From Burkholderia sp. WSM2230 (GTDB taxonomy: Bacteria > Pseudomonadota > Gammaproteobacteria > Burkholderiales > Burkholderiaceae): 64,000 nt of DNA. Under the pieces are notes generated by a model. It was not told the DNA's origin and did not search any database. It was given only the letters and a program-made list of their open reading frames with translations. The first letter of the stretch is position 1. Every line of letters begins with the position of its first letter. The translations under genes and the position numbers were made by a program. The DNA is taken from contig NZ_AXAJ01000020.1 of the NCBI RefSeq assembly GCF_000472445.1, positions 1-64,000 on the forward strand, given 5' to 3'. Positions 17,059 to 26,042 of the stretch are shown here, piece after piece.

Positions 17059-17457
17059 TTACTGCCCGTTCTGCGTGGTCCCGTTGGTGCCGCTCGTACC
17101 GCTGCGGGTACCGTTGCTCATGCCGTTGTTCGGGCGCTTCGTGGTCGCGCTGTCCGGCGACGCACCGGTGCCCGTGCCCATGCCGCCGCCGGTGCCGGTC
17201 ACGCCGGGTGAGCCATAGCCGGAATCGCCGGGGTGCTTCATCGTGCCGGGGCCCATGCCAGGGGTTGCGGTGCCGCCCGCGCCACCTGTCGTGCCGCCAC
17301 CAGCGCCCACTCCGTTACTGCCGCCCGAGCCGCCCGCACCGGCGGCCGCGCCACCACCCGCGCCACCGCCAGCACCGCCGCCGGCTTGCGCATAGGCTCC
17401 GCCCGAGAGTGCCATTACGAGCGCTGAAGCAAAAATCGTCTTGGTAAGGCGTTTCAT
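17059..17457 (-). CDS. Exported glycine-rich protein
   Basis: A 132-residue precursor with a clear signal peptide (MKRLTKTIFASALVMALSGG) cut near AYA-QA. The mature part is Gly/Ser/Thr/Ala-rich low complexity (GGAGGGAGGG near its start) and ends in an Asn/Thr-rich tail. No domain is recognised. It is probably a periplasmic or surface disordered protein. The start is followed within 60 residues by runs of Gly codons that could be recombinogenic. It stands alone. Confidence 0.72.
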   Translation of the reverse strand: MKRLTKTIFASALVMALSGGAYAQAGGGAGGGAGGGAAAGAGGSGGSNGVGAGGGTTGGAGGTATPGMGPGTMKHPGDSGYGSPGVTGTGGGMGTGTGASPDSATTKRPNNGMSNGTRSGTSGTNGTTQNGQ

Positions 17458-17858
17458 GGTTCATCTCCATAGAGTCGATTGATCTCACGCGAGCGCCTCG
17501 CACTCACATGAACGGACTGCCGCAAGCACTGTGCCTTGGGTGCCGACGCGAGGCGCACGGGTGCAGTAGCACGGCGATAATCGAGCATGGCGCGTTCCCG
17601 GGACGACGCCTGCCGCACATCCGCCGGCGCTATTGGTTGCGCGGCGCGGCGACAGCCACTCACGCCATATCGCTACGGAAACCGAACTATTTTGCGCCGC
17701 AGCGAACGGCGGGGACCTCGAGACGGCAGTACGCGACTTTCCGTAGGCTTCGATTCTCTGCGCTGCAGGCTTTCGCGGTTTCAATTACATTGCGGGTGCG
17801 GTCGCGCTTGCGCGTCATTTCATCCACTTTTGCAACGGTGTCTGCCATCGTCGAATCC
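17458..17858. other. Intergenic region before the ABC exporter
   Basis: A 401-bp gap between the divergent Gly-rich gene and the yadG-like gene. The frame of the ABC ATPase extends through it, but that extension shows no family similarity and the real ATG is at 17859. I see no repeat, RNA or clear promoter here. Confidence 0.5.
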
Positions 17859-18785
17859 ATGCAGCCAATCGTCTCAGTCACGAATCTGTCGAAAACCTAT
17901 GCCAGCGGTTTTCAGGCGCTGAAAAACATCAACCTCGGAATCAACCGCGGAGAAATCTTTGCCCTGCTGGGCCCCAACGGAGCGGGCAAGACCACGCTCA
18001 TCAGCATCATCTGCGGCATTGTCAACGCGAGCGAAGGCAGCGTGACGGTGGACGGCCGCGACATCGGCGCCGACTATCGCGGCGCGCGCTCGTTGATCGG
18101 CCTCGTGCCGCAGGAACTCACCACCGACTCCTTCGAAACCGTCTGGGCCACCGTCTCATTCAGCCGCGGCCTGTTCGGCAAGCCGAAAAATCCCGCCTAT
18201 ATCGAGAAAGTGCTGCGCGACCTGTCGCTGTGGGAAAAGCGCAATAGCAAGATCATCACGCTGTCGGGCGGCATGAAGCGCCGCGTGCTGATCGCGAAGG
18301 CGCTGTCGCATGAACCGCGCGTGCTGTTTCTCGACGAACCCACGGCGGGCGTGGACGTCGAATTGCGCCGCGACATGTGGAAACTGGTGCGCTCGCTCGC
18401 GGCAAGCGGCGTGACGATCATTCTGACCACGCATTACATCGACGAAGCGGAGGAAATGGCGGACCGCATCGGCGTGATCAACGGCGGCGAGATCATGCTG
18501 GTCGAAGAGAAGACCGAACTCATGCGCAAGCTCGGCAAGAAGCAGTTGACGCTGCAGCTAGAGAGTCCGCTCGACGCGTTGCCGTCGTCGCTCGCCGGCT
18601 ACGGGCTTGATGTCGCAAAGGGCGGCAACGAGCTGATCTACACCTATGAAGGCGACGGCGGTCGCACCGACATCATTGCGCTGCTGAAGGCGCTCGACGA
18701 CGCCAGCATCCGTTTCAAGGATCTGCATACCACGCAGAGTTCGCTTGAAGACATCTTCGTGAGTCTGCTCCGAGGTAACCAATGA
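17859..18785 (+). CDS. ABC exporter ATP-binding protein (YadG-like)
   Basis: A 308-residue ABC ATPase (MQPIVSVTNLSKTYASGF). Walker A is LGPNGAGKTT, the Q-loop is VPQE, the signature is LSGGMKRR, Walker B is VLFLDEPTAGVD and the switch His is in LTTHYIDEAEEM. The length and C-terminal extension match the YadG/NodI subfamily of ABC-2 exporters, which act on lipids, polysaccharide or drugs. It overlaps the permease gene by 4 bp, so the two form one operon and complex. The substrate is unknown. Confidence 0.93.
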   Translation: MQPIVSVTNLSKTYASGFQALKNINLGINRGEIFALLGPNGAGKTTLISIICGIVNASEGSVTVDGRDIGADYRGARSLIGLVPQELTTDSFETVWATVSFSRGLFGKPKNPAYIEKVLRDLSLWEKRNSKIITLSGGMKRRVLIAKALSHEPRVLFLDEPTAGVDVELRRDMWKLVRSLAASGVTIILTTHYIDEAEEMADRIGVINGGEIMLVEEKTELMRKLGKKQLTLQLESPLDALPSSLAGYGLDVAKGGNELIYTYEGDGGRTDIIALLKALDDASIRFKDLHTTQSSLEDIFVSLLRGNQ

Positions 18786-19543
18786 ACATCTATGCGATTC
18801 GCGCAATCTACAAGTTCGAAATGGCGCGCACCTGGCGCACGCTGATGCAGAGCATCATCGCGCCGGTGATCTCCACGTCGCTTTACTTTGTCGTGTTCGG
18901 CGCGGCCATCGGCTCGCGCATCAAGGAAGTGGACGGCATCAGCTACGGCGCGTTCATCGTGCCGGGGCTGATCATGTTGTCGCTGCTGTCGCAGAGCATT
19001 TCGAACGCGTCGTTCGGCATCTACTTTCCGCGCTTCACCGGCACGATCTACGAGTTGTTGTCGGCGCCGGTCTCGTACCTGGAGATTGTCGTGAGCTATG
19101 TGGGCGCGGCCGCCACCAAGTCGATCCTGCTAGGCCTCATCATTCTCGCCACCGCGGGCCTTTTCGTGCCGCTGCAAGTCCAGCATCCGTTCTGGATGAT
19201 CCTGTTTCTCGTGCTGACCGCGGTCACGTTCAGTTTGCTCGGGTTCATCATCGGCATCTGGGCGGACAGTTTCGAGAAGCTGCAACTGGTGCCGCTGCTG
19301 ATCATCACGCCGCTCACGTTCCTCGGCGGAAGCTTCTACGCGGTCAACATGCTGCCGCCGTTCTGGAAGGTGGTGACGCTGTTCAATCCGATTGTTTATC
19401 TCGTGAGCGGATTCCGCTGGAGCTTCTACGGTCTCGCGGATGTGAACATCGAGATCAGCCTCGGCATGACGGCGCTCTTTCTGGCCGTGTTTCTCGCGAT
19501 TGTCGCGTGGATCTTCAAGACGGGTTACCGGTTAAAGAGCTGA
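18782..19543 (+). CDS. ABC-2 type exporter permease (YadH-like)
   Basis: A 253-residue inner-membrane permease with six predicted helices (MNIYAIRAIYKFEMARTWRT at the start). The ABC-2 signature region PLTFLGGSFYAVNMLPPFW near residues 178-196 and NPIVYLVSGFRWSFYG after it match YadH/NodJ proteins. The start codon lies in the ATGA overlap with the ATPase gene. Together they would form a 2+2 exporter. Confidence 0.93.
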   Translation: MNIYAIRAIYKFEMARTWRTLMQSIIAPVISTSLYFVVFGAAIGSRIKEVDGISYGAFIVPGLIMLSLLSQSISNASFGIYFPRFTGTIYELLSAPVSYLEIVVSYVGAAATKSILLGLIILATAGLFVPLQVQHPFWMILFLVLTAVTFSLLGFIIGIWADSFEKLQLVPLLIITPLTFLGGSFYAVNMLPPFWKVVTLFNPIVYLVSGFRWSFYGLADVNIEISLGMTALFLAVFLAIVAWIFKTGYRLKS

Positions 19544-19560
19544 GCTGCGCGCTGCATATG

Positions 19561-19595
19561 AAAAACGGCGTGGCGGCAGTTGCCGCCACGCCGTT
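19561..19595 (-). terminator. Intrinsic terminator of the luxR-type gene
   Basis: AACGGCGTGGCGGCA and TGCCGCCACGCCGTT form a perfect 15-bp stem (19564-19595). On the minus strand it is followed by five T, so it should end the LuxR-type transcript. It may also stop the YadGH operon arriving from the other side. Confidence 0.8.
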
Positions 19596-19621
19596 GCGTG
19601 CGCCTGGCTGGGGTTGAACGT

Positions 19622-20620
19622 CTACGACACGTAAGCCTTCGCGACGTTGATCAACTGCACGCGGTTGCGCACGTTGAACAATTGCCGCAAGCGCCGCAAG
19701 TGATAGTCGACATTGTGCGGCGAGAGCCCGAGGAAATATGCGATTTCCTTGTCGCGCTGCCCTTGAACCACCGCCTTGAGCACCGCGTGCTGCAACTCGC
19801 TCAACGTCACGCGGTGTTGCTGCGCGGGCGTCATGCCGATCACGCTCTTCGCGTGCGTCCAGATGAACTCATGGATCGTGTGCGCGAACATCAACGTTTC
19901 GGCCACGATCGATTCGGTCATCCAGCGCGGGTTGCCGATCTCCGAGTTGAAGCACAGGCTCGCGCTCAGGTCCGGCTCGGGCAGCGGCATCTGCGTGAGA
20001 ATGCCGCTTTTGCGACCGGTCGCCTCCAGCATGTCGATCAGGCTGCCGAGCCGCTCGCTGCGCATTTGCGCGCGCGGCAGATCGGCGCGCATGTCGACCG
20101 TATTCCAGAGGAACGGCATGCCGGTCGGCGACGCGAGCGCCACACGCGGATCCAGCTCGAAATAACGCTCGCGGAAATAGCGCGTAAGCCAGCTCTGCGA
20201 CTCGTAGCTCGTCAGCACAAACATGGTCTTGCGATGCGCGGACGTGCGCGTGGCCGTATAGCTGAACGAGTTGAAGCCCAACTGCCTGATGCGTTGCCGC
20301 ACGAATTCGATGCGGTCCTGCGCACTGCCAAAACGTACCAGCGGACTGATGACCGGCGCGCGGCGCGCGGCCGGCGCGGGCGTGCCGATCTCCTCCTCGG
20401 TGAAGAGCGTGAGGAAACCCGCCGATGCCGCGCCTGTAGCCGCGCGGCCAGATACGATCGATGCTTCAGCCGCGTGGGCTGACTTCGCGGCCTGCCGCAT
20501 GCCGGCCGGGTAGGCCGGTTGTGCGGTGACCGCTGGGTTGTATGCTGCCGACGCATGGCCCGCTTCGCCCTGCGGCGAACCGGTCAGCCAATGCGGCAGC
20601 GTATCGCATTCGTGTTCCAT
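19622..20620 (-). CDS. LuxR-family regulator with autoinducer-binding domain (solo)
   Basis: A 332-residue protein. After a ~90-residue Ala/Pro-rich leader comes an autoinducer-binding domain with the canonical pattern WLTRYFRERYFELDP and FLW: Trp, Tyr, Asp-Pro and Trp in the right order. The C-terminus is a LuxR helix-turn-helix (RDKEIAYFLGLSPHNVDYHL). It probably senses an acyl-homoserine lactone or related signal. No luxI-type synthase is in the window, so it is a solo receptor here. The ATG at 20620 (GGAG upstream) is preferred to a TTG at 20662. The long N-terminal leader is unusual for LuxR proteins. Confidence 0.9.
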   Translation of the reverse strand: MEHECDTLPHWLTGSPQGEAGHASAAYNPAVTAQPAYPAGMRQAAKSAHAAEASIVSGRAATGAASAGFLTLFTEEEIGTPAPAARRAPVISPLVRFGSAQDRIEFVRQRIRQLGFNSFSYTATRTSAHRKTMFVLTSYESQSWLTRYFRERYFELDPRVALASPTGMPFLWNTVDMRADLPRAQMRSERLGSLIDMLEATGRKSGILTQMPLPEPDLSASLCFNSEIGNPRWMTESIVAETLMFAHTIHEFIWTHAKSVIGMTPAQQHRVTLSELQHAVLKAVVQGQRDKEIAYFLGLSPHNVDYHLRRLRQLFNVRNRVQLINVAKAYVS

Positions 20621-20796
20621 GAAACGGTAGCTCCGGCGTTTGAAACGCGTGAAAGACGACAACCTGAATGATTAGCTATTTCCAGAAATTACGGTAGCCG
20701 GTTCCTTGCTATCATTTTTGAGATCTTGCGCTGACAGCCGACCGGCGACGCGGGTTCGACAGGGTTCTCTCATTTGCATACGGCACCTCCTTGGGA

Positions 20797-21720
20797 ATGG
20801 ACGTGAAGACACGAATTCCAAAGCTGACAACGACGCTTGCCTACGACCGCTACATGGCGGGCCAGAAACTGGTGTCGAGCGTGGATCGCCCGTGGCGTCA
20901 CCTGGTGTTGCGCTCCTATCTCGAGCCGGACGAGCAGGAACTGCTGGAAGCGCCCGGCCTGCAGGACCTTACGCTGATGACGCTGGCGAGCGGCGCCGAG
21001 CATCTTGAGCGCAATCTGAACGGGCGCTGGGAAAGCGCCGAGCTGCGAGTGGGCGACGTCTGGTACGTGCCGCCCGCGCCGATTTCCTGGCGCTGGCGTT
21101 CGATCAGCGATGAGCCGCTGTCGACCGTCCATTTACATATCGAGCGCAGTCTGATCGACAGCGTGGCAGATCAGATGGAGCTCGGCGCAACATGCCGCGA
21201 ACTGTCGCTCGACGGCGCGATGCAGTTCCATGATCCGCTGGTGGCCGCGATGCTTTCTGCATTGCACCGCGCCGCCGGCGACCCAGCCGACTCGCGCCTT
21301 TATGTCGATGCGCTGGTTCATGCGCTCGCCGCGCATCTTCTTCAACATTATTCGCACGGCCGGCAAGCAGGGACGACACAGCCGGCGCAACCTGAACGGC
21401 TGGTGCCGCGTCGCATCCGGCGTGTAACCGATTACATTCGCGCGAACCTGGGTGCCGATCTTTCAATCGGCGAGCTGGCCGCGCAGGCTGGTCTAAGCAG
21501 CTTCCACTTTGCCCGCGTGTTCCGCCGCGAGACTGGCGAAACGCCGCATCAATACGTGACCCGCTTGCGGCTGGAGGAAGCGGCGAGGCTGCTGCTTTCC
21601 ACCGATCAGACCGTGCTGCAGATCGGACTTGCGGTTGGTTACGAGAATGCCAGTCATTTCTCCGTGCAGTTCAAGCGTGACTACGGCGTGACGCCGCTTG
21701 CCTACCGGTTGCGCGGCTGA
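20797..21720 (+). CDS. AraC-family transcriptional regulator
   Basis: A 307-residue regulator. The N-terminal half is a cupin-like sensing region (LRVGDVWYVPPAP). The C-terminal ~100 residues carry two helix-turn-helix motifs (LSIGELAAQAGLSSFHFARV and QIGLAVGYENASHFSVQFKR) and end GVTPLAYR. This is the AraC/XylS pattern. ATG 20797 is used; a TTG two codons earlier is possible. It is divergent from the LuxR-type gene with a 176-bp shared promoter region. Its targets are unknown. Confidence 0.9.
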   Translation: MDVKTRIPKLTTTLAYDRYMAGQKLVSSVDRPWRHLVLRSYLEPDEQELLEAPGLQDLTLMTLASGAEHLERNLNGRWESAELRVGDVWYVPPAPISWRWRSISDEPLSTVHLHIERSLIDSVADQMELGATCRELSLDGAMQFHDPLVAAMLSALHRAAGDPADSRLYVDALVHALAAHLLQHYSHGRQAGTTQPAQPERLVPRRIRRVTDYIRANLGADLSIGELAAQAGLSSFHFARVFRRETGETPHQYVTRLRLEEAARLLLSTDQTVLQIGLAVGYENASHFSVQFKRDYGVTPLAYRLRG

Positions 21721-22311
21721 TTCGCGGACTGCGCGGCGGCACGCACGCAGCGAGTGACCGATAAACCGGCCAACAACAGACCAGTAACCGGCCAGCAAAA
21801 ATGGCCAGTTCAGCTGCAGGCGGGGTCTTGGCAACAGCCGGTGATGGACGGCGCCCGCTTTGCCCGACACTGCGAGCGGTGCCCTCCGATGCATGGCGGC
21901 GCTGCGCCTTTCATTCGCGCTTTGGTTTGGCGGCCAGCGCGGCCACGCAAGGCAAGAGCCAAGCGAGGCCGGAAGCCGTCTGTAGGAATCACGCACCTTT
22001 CGAAGTGTGCTGTGCATTGCGCGGCTTGCAAACTACGAACTTTCGTGGCGCAACACTGCCTGGACCTGGCATGGTGATGTTGCGCGTAGTCGAACGAGCG
22101 TTGATGGGCGCCTCGCGGCATGCGGTCGAACTGGCCTGACCGGCCCGATGCGAACTGTATCTGTTGAACCCTTGCACGGCACGACAGAATGACCAGCCCA
22201 GGGCCTGGCCTGAGCCACGTCTCGCAGACCGCGTCTGGCCGACCGCGTCTGGCCGACCGCATCTGACCGACCACCTTGTCCATCATTCACCGTCATACCG
22301 GATACCTAGCG
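21721..22311. other. Intergenic region without a supported gene
   Basis: A 591-bp stretch follows the AraC gene. No open frame here looks coding. It holds repeated CCGGCCA words near 21766-21800, an 8-bp hairpin (GCGCAACA 22048-22055 with TGTTGCGC 22078-22085) and a 14-bp tandem repeat at 22227-22272. It could be decayed sequence. Confidence 0.5.
22227..22272. repeat. 14-bp tandem repeat, about 3.3 copies
   Basis: GACCGCGTCTGGCC occurs twice in perfect tandem, then once as GACCGCATCTGACC, followed by a partial GACC. It lies 40 bp before the DUF3830 gene and may be part of its promoter region. Confidence 0.85.
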
Positions 22312-22737
22312 ATGACCCGACTTCGAATCACCTCCTGCGGCCATGTCTTTATCGCCGAAACCAACCCCGACGCGCCGCAAACCGTGAGCGCCTTCCTGAA
22401 GCTGCTGCCGTACCGCCAGAAGATCATTCACGTGCGCTGGAGCGGCGAAGGCTGCTGGGTGCCGCTCGGCGAGTTCAAGCTGGAGAACGACGGCGCGGCG
22501 GTTGGCTTCGAAAATCACACGAGCCATCCGTCGGTCGGCGACATTCTGTTTTATCCGGGCGGCTATAGCGAAACGGAGATCCTGATCGCCTATGGTTCGT
22601 GCTGCTTCGCGAGCAAGATGGGACAACTTGCGGGCAACCATTTCCTGACTATCGTCGAAGGCAAGGAGAAGCTGCGCGAAGTCGGCGTCAAGGTGCTGTG
22701 GGAAGGCGCGCAAGACGTGCTGTTCGAAAAGATCTGA
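22312..22737 (+). CDS. DUF3830 family protein (cyclophilin-like fold)
   Basis: A 141-residue soluble protein (MTRLRITSCGHVFIAETNPD). The segments APQTVSAFLKLLP, IIHVRWSGEGCWVPLG and HPSVGDILFYPGG match the DUF3830 family, which has a cyclophilin-like beta-barrel and no assigned reaction. Homologues are often linked to small-molecule catabolism; nothing here shows a partner. ATG 22312 is chosen over a TTG at 22276 because the family starts at the RLRI strand. Confidence 0.85.
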   Translation: MTRLRITSCGHVFIAETNPDAPQTVSAFLKLLPYRQKIIHVRWSGEGCWVPLGEFKLENDGAAVGFENHTSHPSVGDILFYPGGYSETEILIAYGSCCFASKMGQLAGNHFLTIVEGKEKLREVGVKVLWEGAQDVLFEKI

Positions 22738-23111
22738 GCTTCGTCGCGCATCGCTCTCCGCTGCGCGGTCGTGAGGAGATGCGAGCCAGCATCGACTGGC
22801 TCGTATTGTTCCAACGCCGGTTCTCGGCGACTTTCAGTATTCGACTAAGACCACTTAGTCGTCCGCATTCCGATTAAGACATTTGGCTGTTTCACGTCTT
22901 AGTCGCCCTATGCCATTTAGCTAATTCACGCTAAAAAATCGCTTTTCGGATTAATCGTATTCGCGAACCGCGGACGTGCCTGCACACTCGTCGCTTGAGC
23001 CCTGTTTGCCGGGTGAGAGCGCGGTGCGTCCTGAGTCTGTCTCGTCCGCAAGATACTTAGGATGACATAAGAAAAATCCCGGCAAGAGATCGTGGATAAA
23101 GAGTGGGAGGA
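22738..23111. other. Promoter region of the adhesin gene
   Basis: A 374-bp gap. Its centre (22842-22934) carries three consecutive inverted repeats described separately. The adhesin ribosome-binding site GGGAGGA (23105-23111) abuts the ATG. No gene is seen. Confidence 0.55.
22842..22934. promoter_or_regulatory. Three successive inverted repeats with a CTTAGTCG core
   Basis: CGACTAAG/CTTAGTCG (22842-22861, 4-nt loop) is perfect. CGATTAAGAC/GTCTTAGTCG (22871-22905) has one G-T pair. TTAGC/GCTAA (22917-22934) is shorter. The shared CTTAGTCG word in two stems suggests a regulator-binding array or a structured leader upstream of the adhesin gene. Confidence 0.55.
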
Positions 23112-25970
23112 ATGTTGAACAAGACCTATAAAGCGGTATGGAACGAAGCAAGACGCGTATATGTGGCAGCATCGGAAGTAACCAGAAGCGGGGGCGTCAG
23201 ATGCGCTTCGGTATGCCGGGCGCTGGGCGCTGTAGCCGCGGGCCTGCTCGGCGCGCTCGCGCTGGGGCAGCCGGCTGGCGCCCAGGAGTGCGCCCCCGCC
23301 GGCTGCCCGGATGTCACGAACGCGCTGTTCTACGATAGCGGCGCGCACGACGTTGCGACGCTCGGCAATCCGGGCACGCCCGTCAGGGTGACGAACGTCG
23401 CGGCGGGTGCGCTGAACCCTTACAGCTCCGACGCGGTAACCGGCGCGCAACTGCACGCCACGAACGACGCGGTATCGCAGAATGCGGCGAGCATCTCGGA
23501 CCTGGCAGGCAACATCGAAAGCGGCCAGATAGGGCTCATCCGACAGGATCCGGATACTCGCGCTCTGACCGTTGGGCAGGGCACGGACGGCGCGTCCGTG
23601 GACTTTAGCGGAACCGGCGGTCCGCGCGAACTGCTCGGCGTCGCGGCCGGGACGACTGCGCAGTCAGCGGTCAACGTTGCGCAGCTCAAGCAGGTCGTGT
23701 CGACACTCGGCGGCGGCGCCTCGGTGAGCGCGAACGGCTCGACCGTCGGCCCGAAGTACTACTTGCAGTCCGGCACGCAAACCACTGTCGGCGGGGCGCT
23801 GAGCTCGCTCGACACCGGCATTGCGACGCTGCAGTCGCAGGTCGTGTCGGGCAGCATTGGCCTCGTCAGGCAGGACCTCGCCACGCGCGACATTATGGTT
23901 GCATCGTCGTCAACGGGTATCCGGATGAACGTGGCTGGCCTCAATGGCACCCGCACTCTGACCGGACTGTCGCGCGGCGCGATCGGCGCGTCGAGCACCG
24001 AAGCGGTCAACGGCGCGCAGCTTTATAACAATGCCGCAAGCGTGGCGGCGGCGCTCGGCGGCGGCTCGGCGGTGAATCCGGACGGCACGGCCAGGGCGCC
24101 CGTCTACACCATAGGCGGAAATACGTATAGCGACGTCGGGTCGGCTCTCGCCGCGGCCGTCAACACCAGTGTTGCAACGAGTACCGCGGCAAGTGCGGCC
24201 GCGAGCGCGTCGACGATTGCAGCGGCTACGGCCAATTCCGTCCAGTACGATTCCTCGACGCGCGATCTGATGACGCTCGGCAACGCCGGCGCGCCGGTCC
24301 GCGTGACAAACGTGCGCGCCGCGAGTCTCGCGAGCGACAGCGCGGACGCAGTGAACGGTGGCCAGCTGTTCGCGACCAATCAGATGGTGGCGCAGAACAG
24401 CGACAGCATCGCGAGCCTGGATCGGCGCGTCACCAGCAGCGCAACCGACATCGCAGAGCTCGACCAGCGCGCGACCGCGAATACAGCCAGGATCGCCGGC
24501 CTCGACACGCGCACTACTGCGCTTGAGGGCAATCTGACGAATGTCGCAAAGCAGATCACGAACGGCGAGATCGGGCTCGTCCAGCAAGACATGACTTCGC
24601 GTGTGATCAGCATCGGGCAGGGCGCGGACGGCGCGCGCGTCGATCTGGCGGGGACCGGCGGCGCGCGTCAATTGACCGGCGTCGCGGCAGGTCTGACCGA
24701 CACCTCTGCGATCAATCTTGCGCAGTTCAGCCCTGTGGTCGCGGCGCTCGGCGGCGGCGCGCAGATCAATACCGACGGCACGGTCACCGGGCCCTCGTAT
24801 CACGTGCAACACGGCACGCAAAACAACGTCGGCGATGCGCTCGACTCGCTCGACAACGGGCTCGCGACATTGCAGCAGAACGTCGAGAAAGGCGGCATCG
24901 GCGTCGTGACGCAAGACCCGGCTTCGCGCGTGATCAGGATCGGCGCGACGACCGACGGCCGCTCGATCAGCGTGGCGGGCACGCAGGGCAACCGCGTCGT
25001 GACCGGCGTCGGGCGCGGCTCGCTCAACGCAACCAGCACCGACGCGGTCAACGGTTCACAACTGTTCGCGCAGGCAGCGAGCACGGCGACGGCGCTCGGC
25101 GGCGGCTCGACGGTGAATGCGGACGGCTCGGTAAGCGCGCCTGCTTACAAGGTGGGCGGGCAGGTGGTGAACAGCGTCGGCGGCGCGCTCAGCAATCTGG
25201 ACGGCCGCGTCACACAGAACAGCAACGACATTGCGGGTCTGCAGAGCACCGTTGGCCGCATCAACGGGACGGTGGTCAATGCGGTGCAATACGACAGCAC
25301 CGCGCACGACAAGGTGACGCTCGGCGGCACGGCGGCGAACGGGCCGGCTGTGCAGTTGACCAATCTGAAGAACGGCGAAGTGTCGGCCACGAGCAGCGAT
25401 GCGGTAACCGGCGCGCAACTCTGGCAAACCAACCAGCAGATCAGCAGCATCGACCAGACCGTCAAAAACTATGCGACCAACGGCAACAGTTATGTGGCTG
25501 TGAGCAGTTCCGCGAGCGCGCCGCAGGCGAGCGGCAATGGTTCTCTGGCGCTCGGCGGCGGAGCGAAGGCGTCGGCTGCGAATAGCGTCGCGCTTGGCGA
25601 AGGCTCGGTGGCGGATCAGCCGAACACAGTTTCGGTGGGCTCGAGCGGCAACGAACGCCGCATCACGAACCTGGCCGCCGGGCATGCGCCGGGCGATGCG
25701 GTCAATATGCAGCAGTTCCAGGGCGGCATGGGCGACCTGGCGCGGCGCGCGTATGCCGGCGCGGCGTCAGCAATGGCAATGAACATGGTCCCGGAAGTCG
25801 ACGCGACGAAGAACCTCGCAATCGGCGTAGGCACGGCGGGCTACATGGGGTATCAGGCTGTGGCAGTGGGCCTGTCGGCGCGCGTCGCGCAAAACTTCAA
25901 GGTGAAGCTTAGCGCGGGCATCAGTTCGGTGACCACGTCGGTGGGCGCCGGCGCTGCGTATCAGTGGTAG
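23112..25970 (+). CDS. Trimeric autotransporter adhesin (YadA/Hep-Hag type)
   Basis: A 952-residue type Vc autotransporter. It starts MLNKTYKAVWNEARRVYVAA, the extended signal-peptide region, and the hydrophobic core ends at GQPAGAQ. The passenger alternates AVNGAQL neck-like motifs, coiled coils (SDSIASLDRRVTSSATDIAE) and Gly-rich heads (AANSVALGEGSVADQPNTVS). The last ~75 residues form the YadA anchor, ending in SVGAGAAYQW with the typical terminal aromatic. It should trimerise in the outer membrane and mediate adhesion or aggregation. A module beginning with F/QYDS recurs near residues 73, 378 and 726. ATG 23112 is set by GGGAGGA directly before it. Confidence 0.95.
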   Translation: MLNKTYKAVWNEARRVYVAASEVTRSGGVRCASVCRALGAVAAGLLGALALGQPAGAQECAPAGCPDVTNALFYDSGAHDVATLGNPGTPVRVTNVAAGALNPYSSDAVTGAQLHATNDAVSQNAASISDLAGNIESGQIGLIRQDPDTRALTVGQGTDGASVDFSGTGGPRELLGVAAGTTAQSAVNVAQLKQVVSTLGGGASVSANGSTVGPKYYLQSGTQTTVGGALSSLDTGIATLQSQVVSGSIGLVRQDLATRDIMVASSSTGIRMNVAGLNGTRTLTGLSRGAIGASSTEAVNGAQLYNNAASVAAALGGGSAVNPDGTARAPVYTIGGNTYSDVGSALAAAVNTSVATSTAASAAASASTIAAATANSVQYDSSTRDLMTLGNAGAPVRVTNVRAASLASDSADAVNGGQLFATNQMVAQNSDSIASLDRRVTSSATDIAELDQRATANTARIAGLDTRTTALEGNLTNVAKQITNGEIGLVQQDMTSRVISIGQGADGARVDLAGTGGARQLTGVAAGLTDTSAINLAQFSPVVAALGGGAQINTDGTVTGPSYHVQHGTQNNVGDALDSLDNGLATLQQNVEKGGIGVVTQDPASRVIRIGATTDGRSISVAGTQGNRVVTGVGRGSLNATSTDAVNGSQLFAQAASTATALGGGSTVNADGSVSAPAYKVGGQVVNSVGGALSNLDGRVTQNSNDIAGLQSTVGRINGTVVNAVQYDSTAHDKVTLGGTAANGPAVQLTNLKNGEVSATSSDAVTGAQLWQTNQQISSIDQTVKNYATNGNSYVAVSSSASAPQASGNGSLALGGGAKASAANSVALGEGSVADQPNTVSVGSSGNERRITNLAAGHAPGDAVNMQQFQGGMGDLARRAYAGAASAMAMNMVPEVDATKNLAIGVGTAGYMGYQAVAVGLSARVAQNFKVKLSAGISSVTTSVGAGAAYQW

Positions 25971-26009
25971 GGGAGCCAGCCGGCGAGAACCGTCGACGGC
26001 GGATTGAAG

Positions 26010-26034
26010 GCGCCCCGCTGTAAAAGCGGGGCGC
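26010..26034. terminator. Terminator-like hairpin after the adhesin gene
   Basis: GCGCCCCGCT and AGCGGGGCGC form a perfect 10-bp stem with a 5-nt loop. There is no T-run on either side, so it may only slow or stabilise transcript ends. It lies between the convergent adhesin and transporter genes. Confidence 0.5.
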
Positions 26035-26042
26035 GCATGCGC

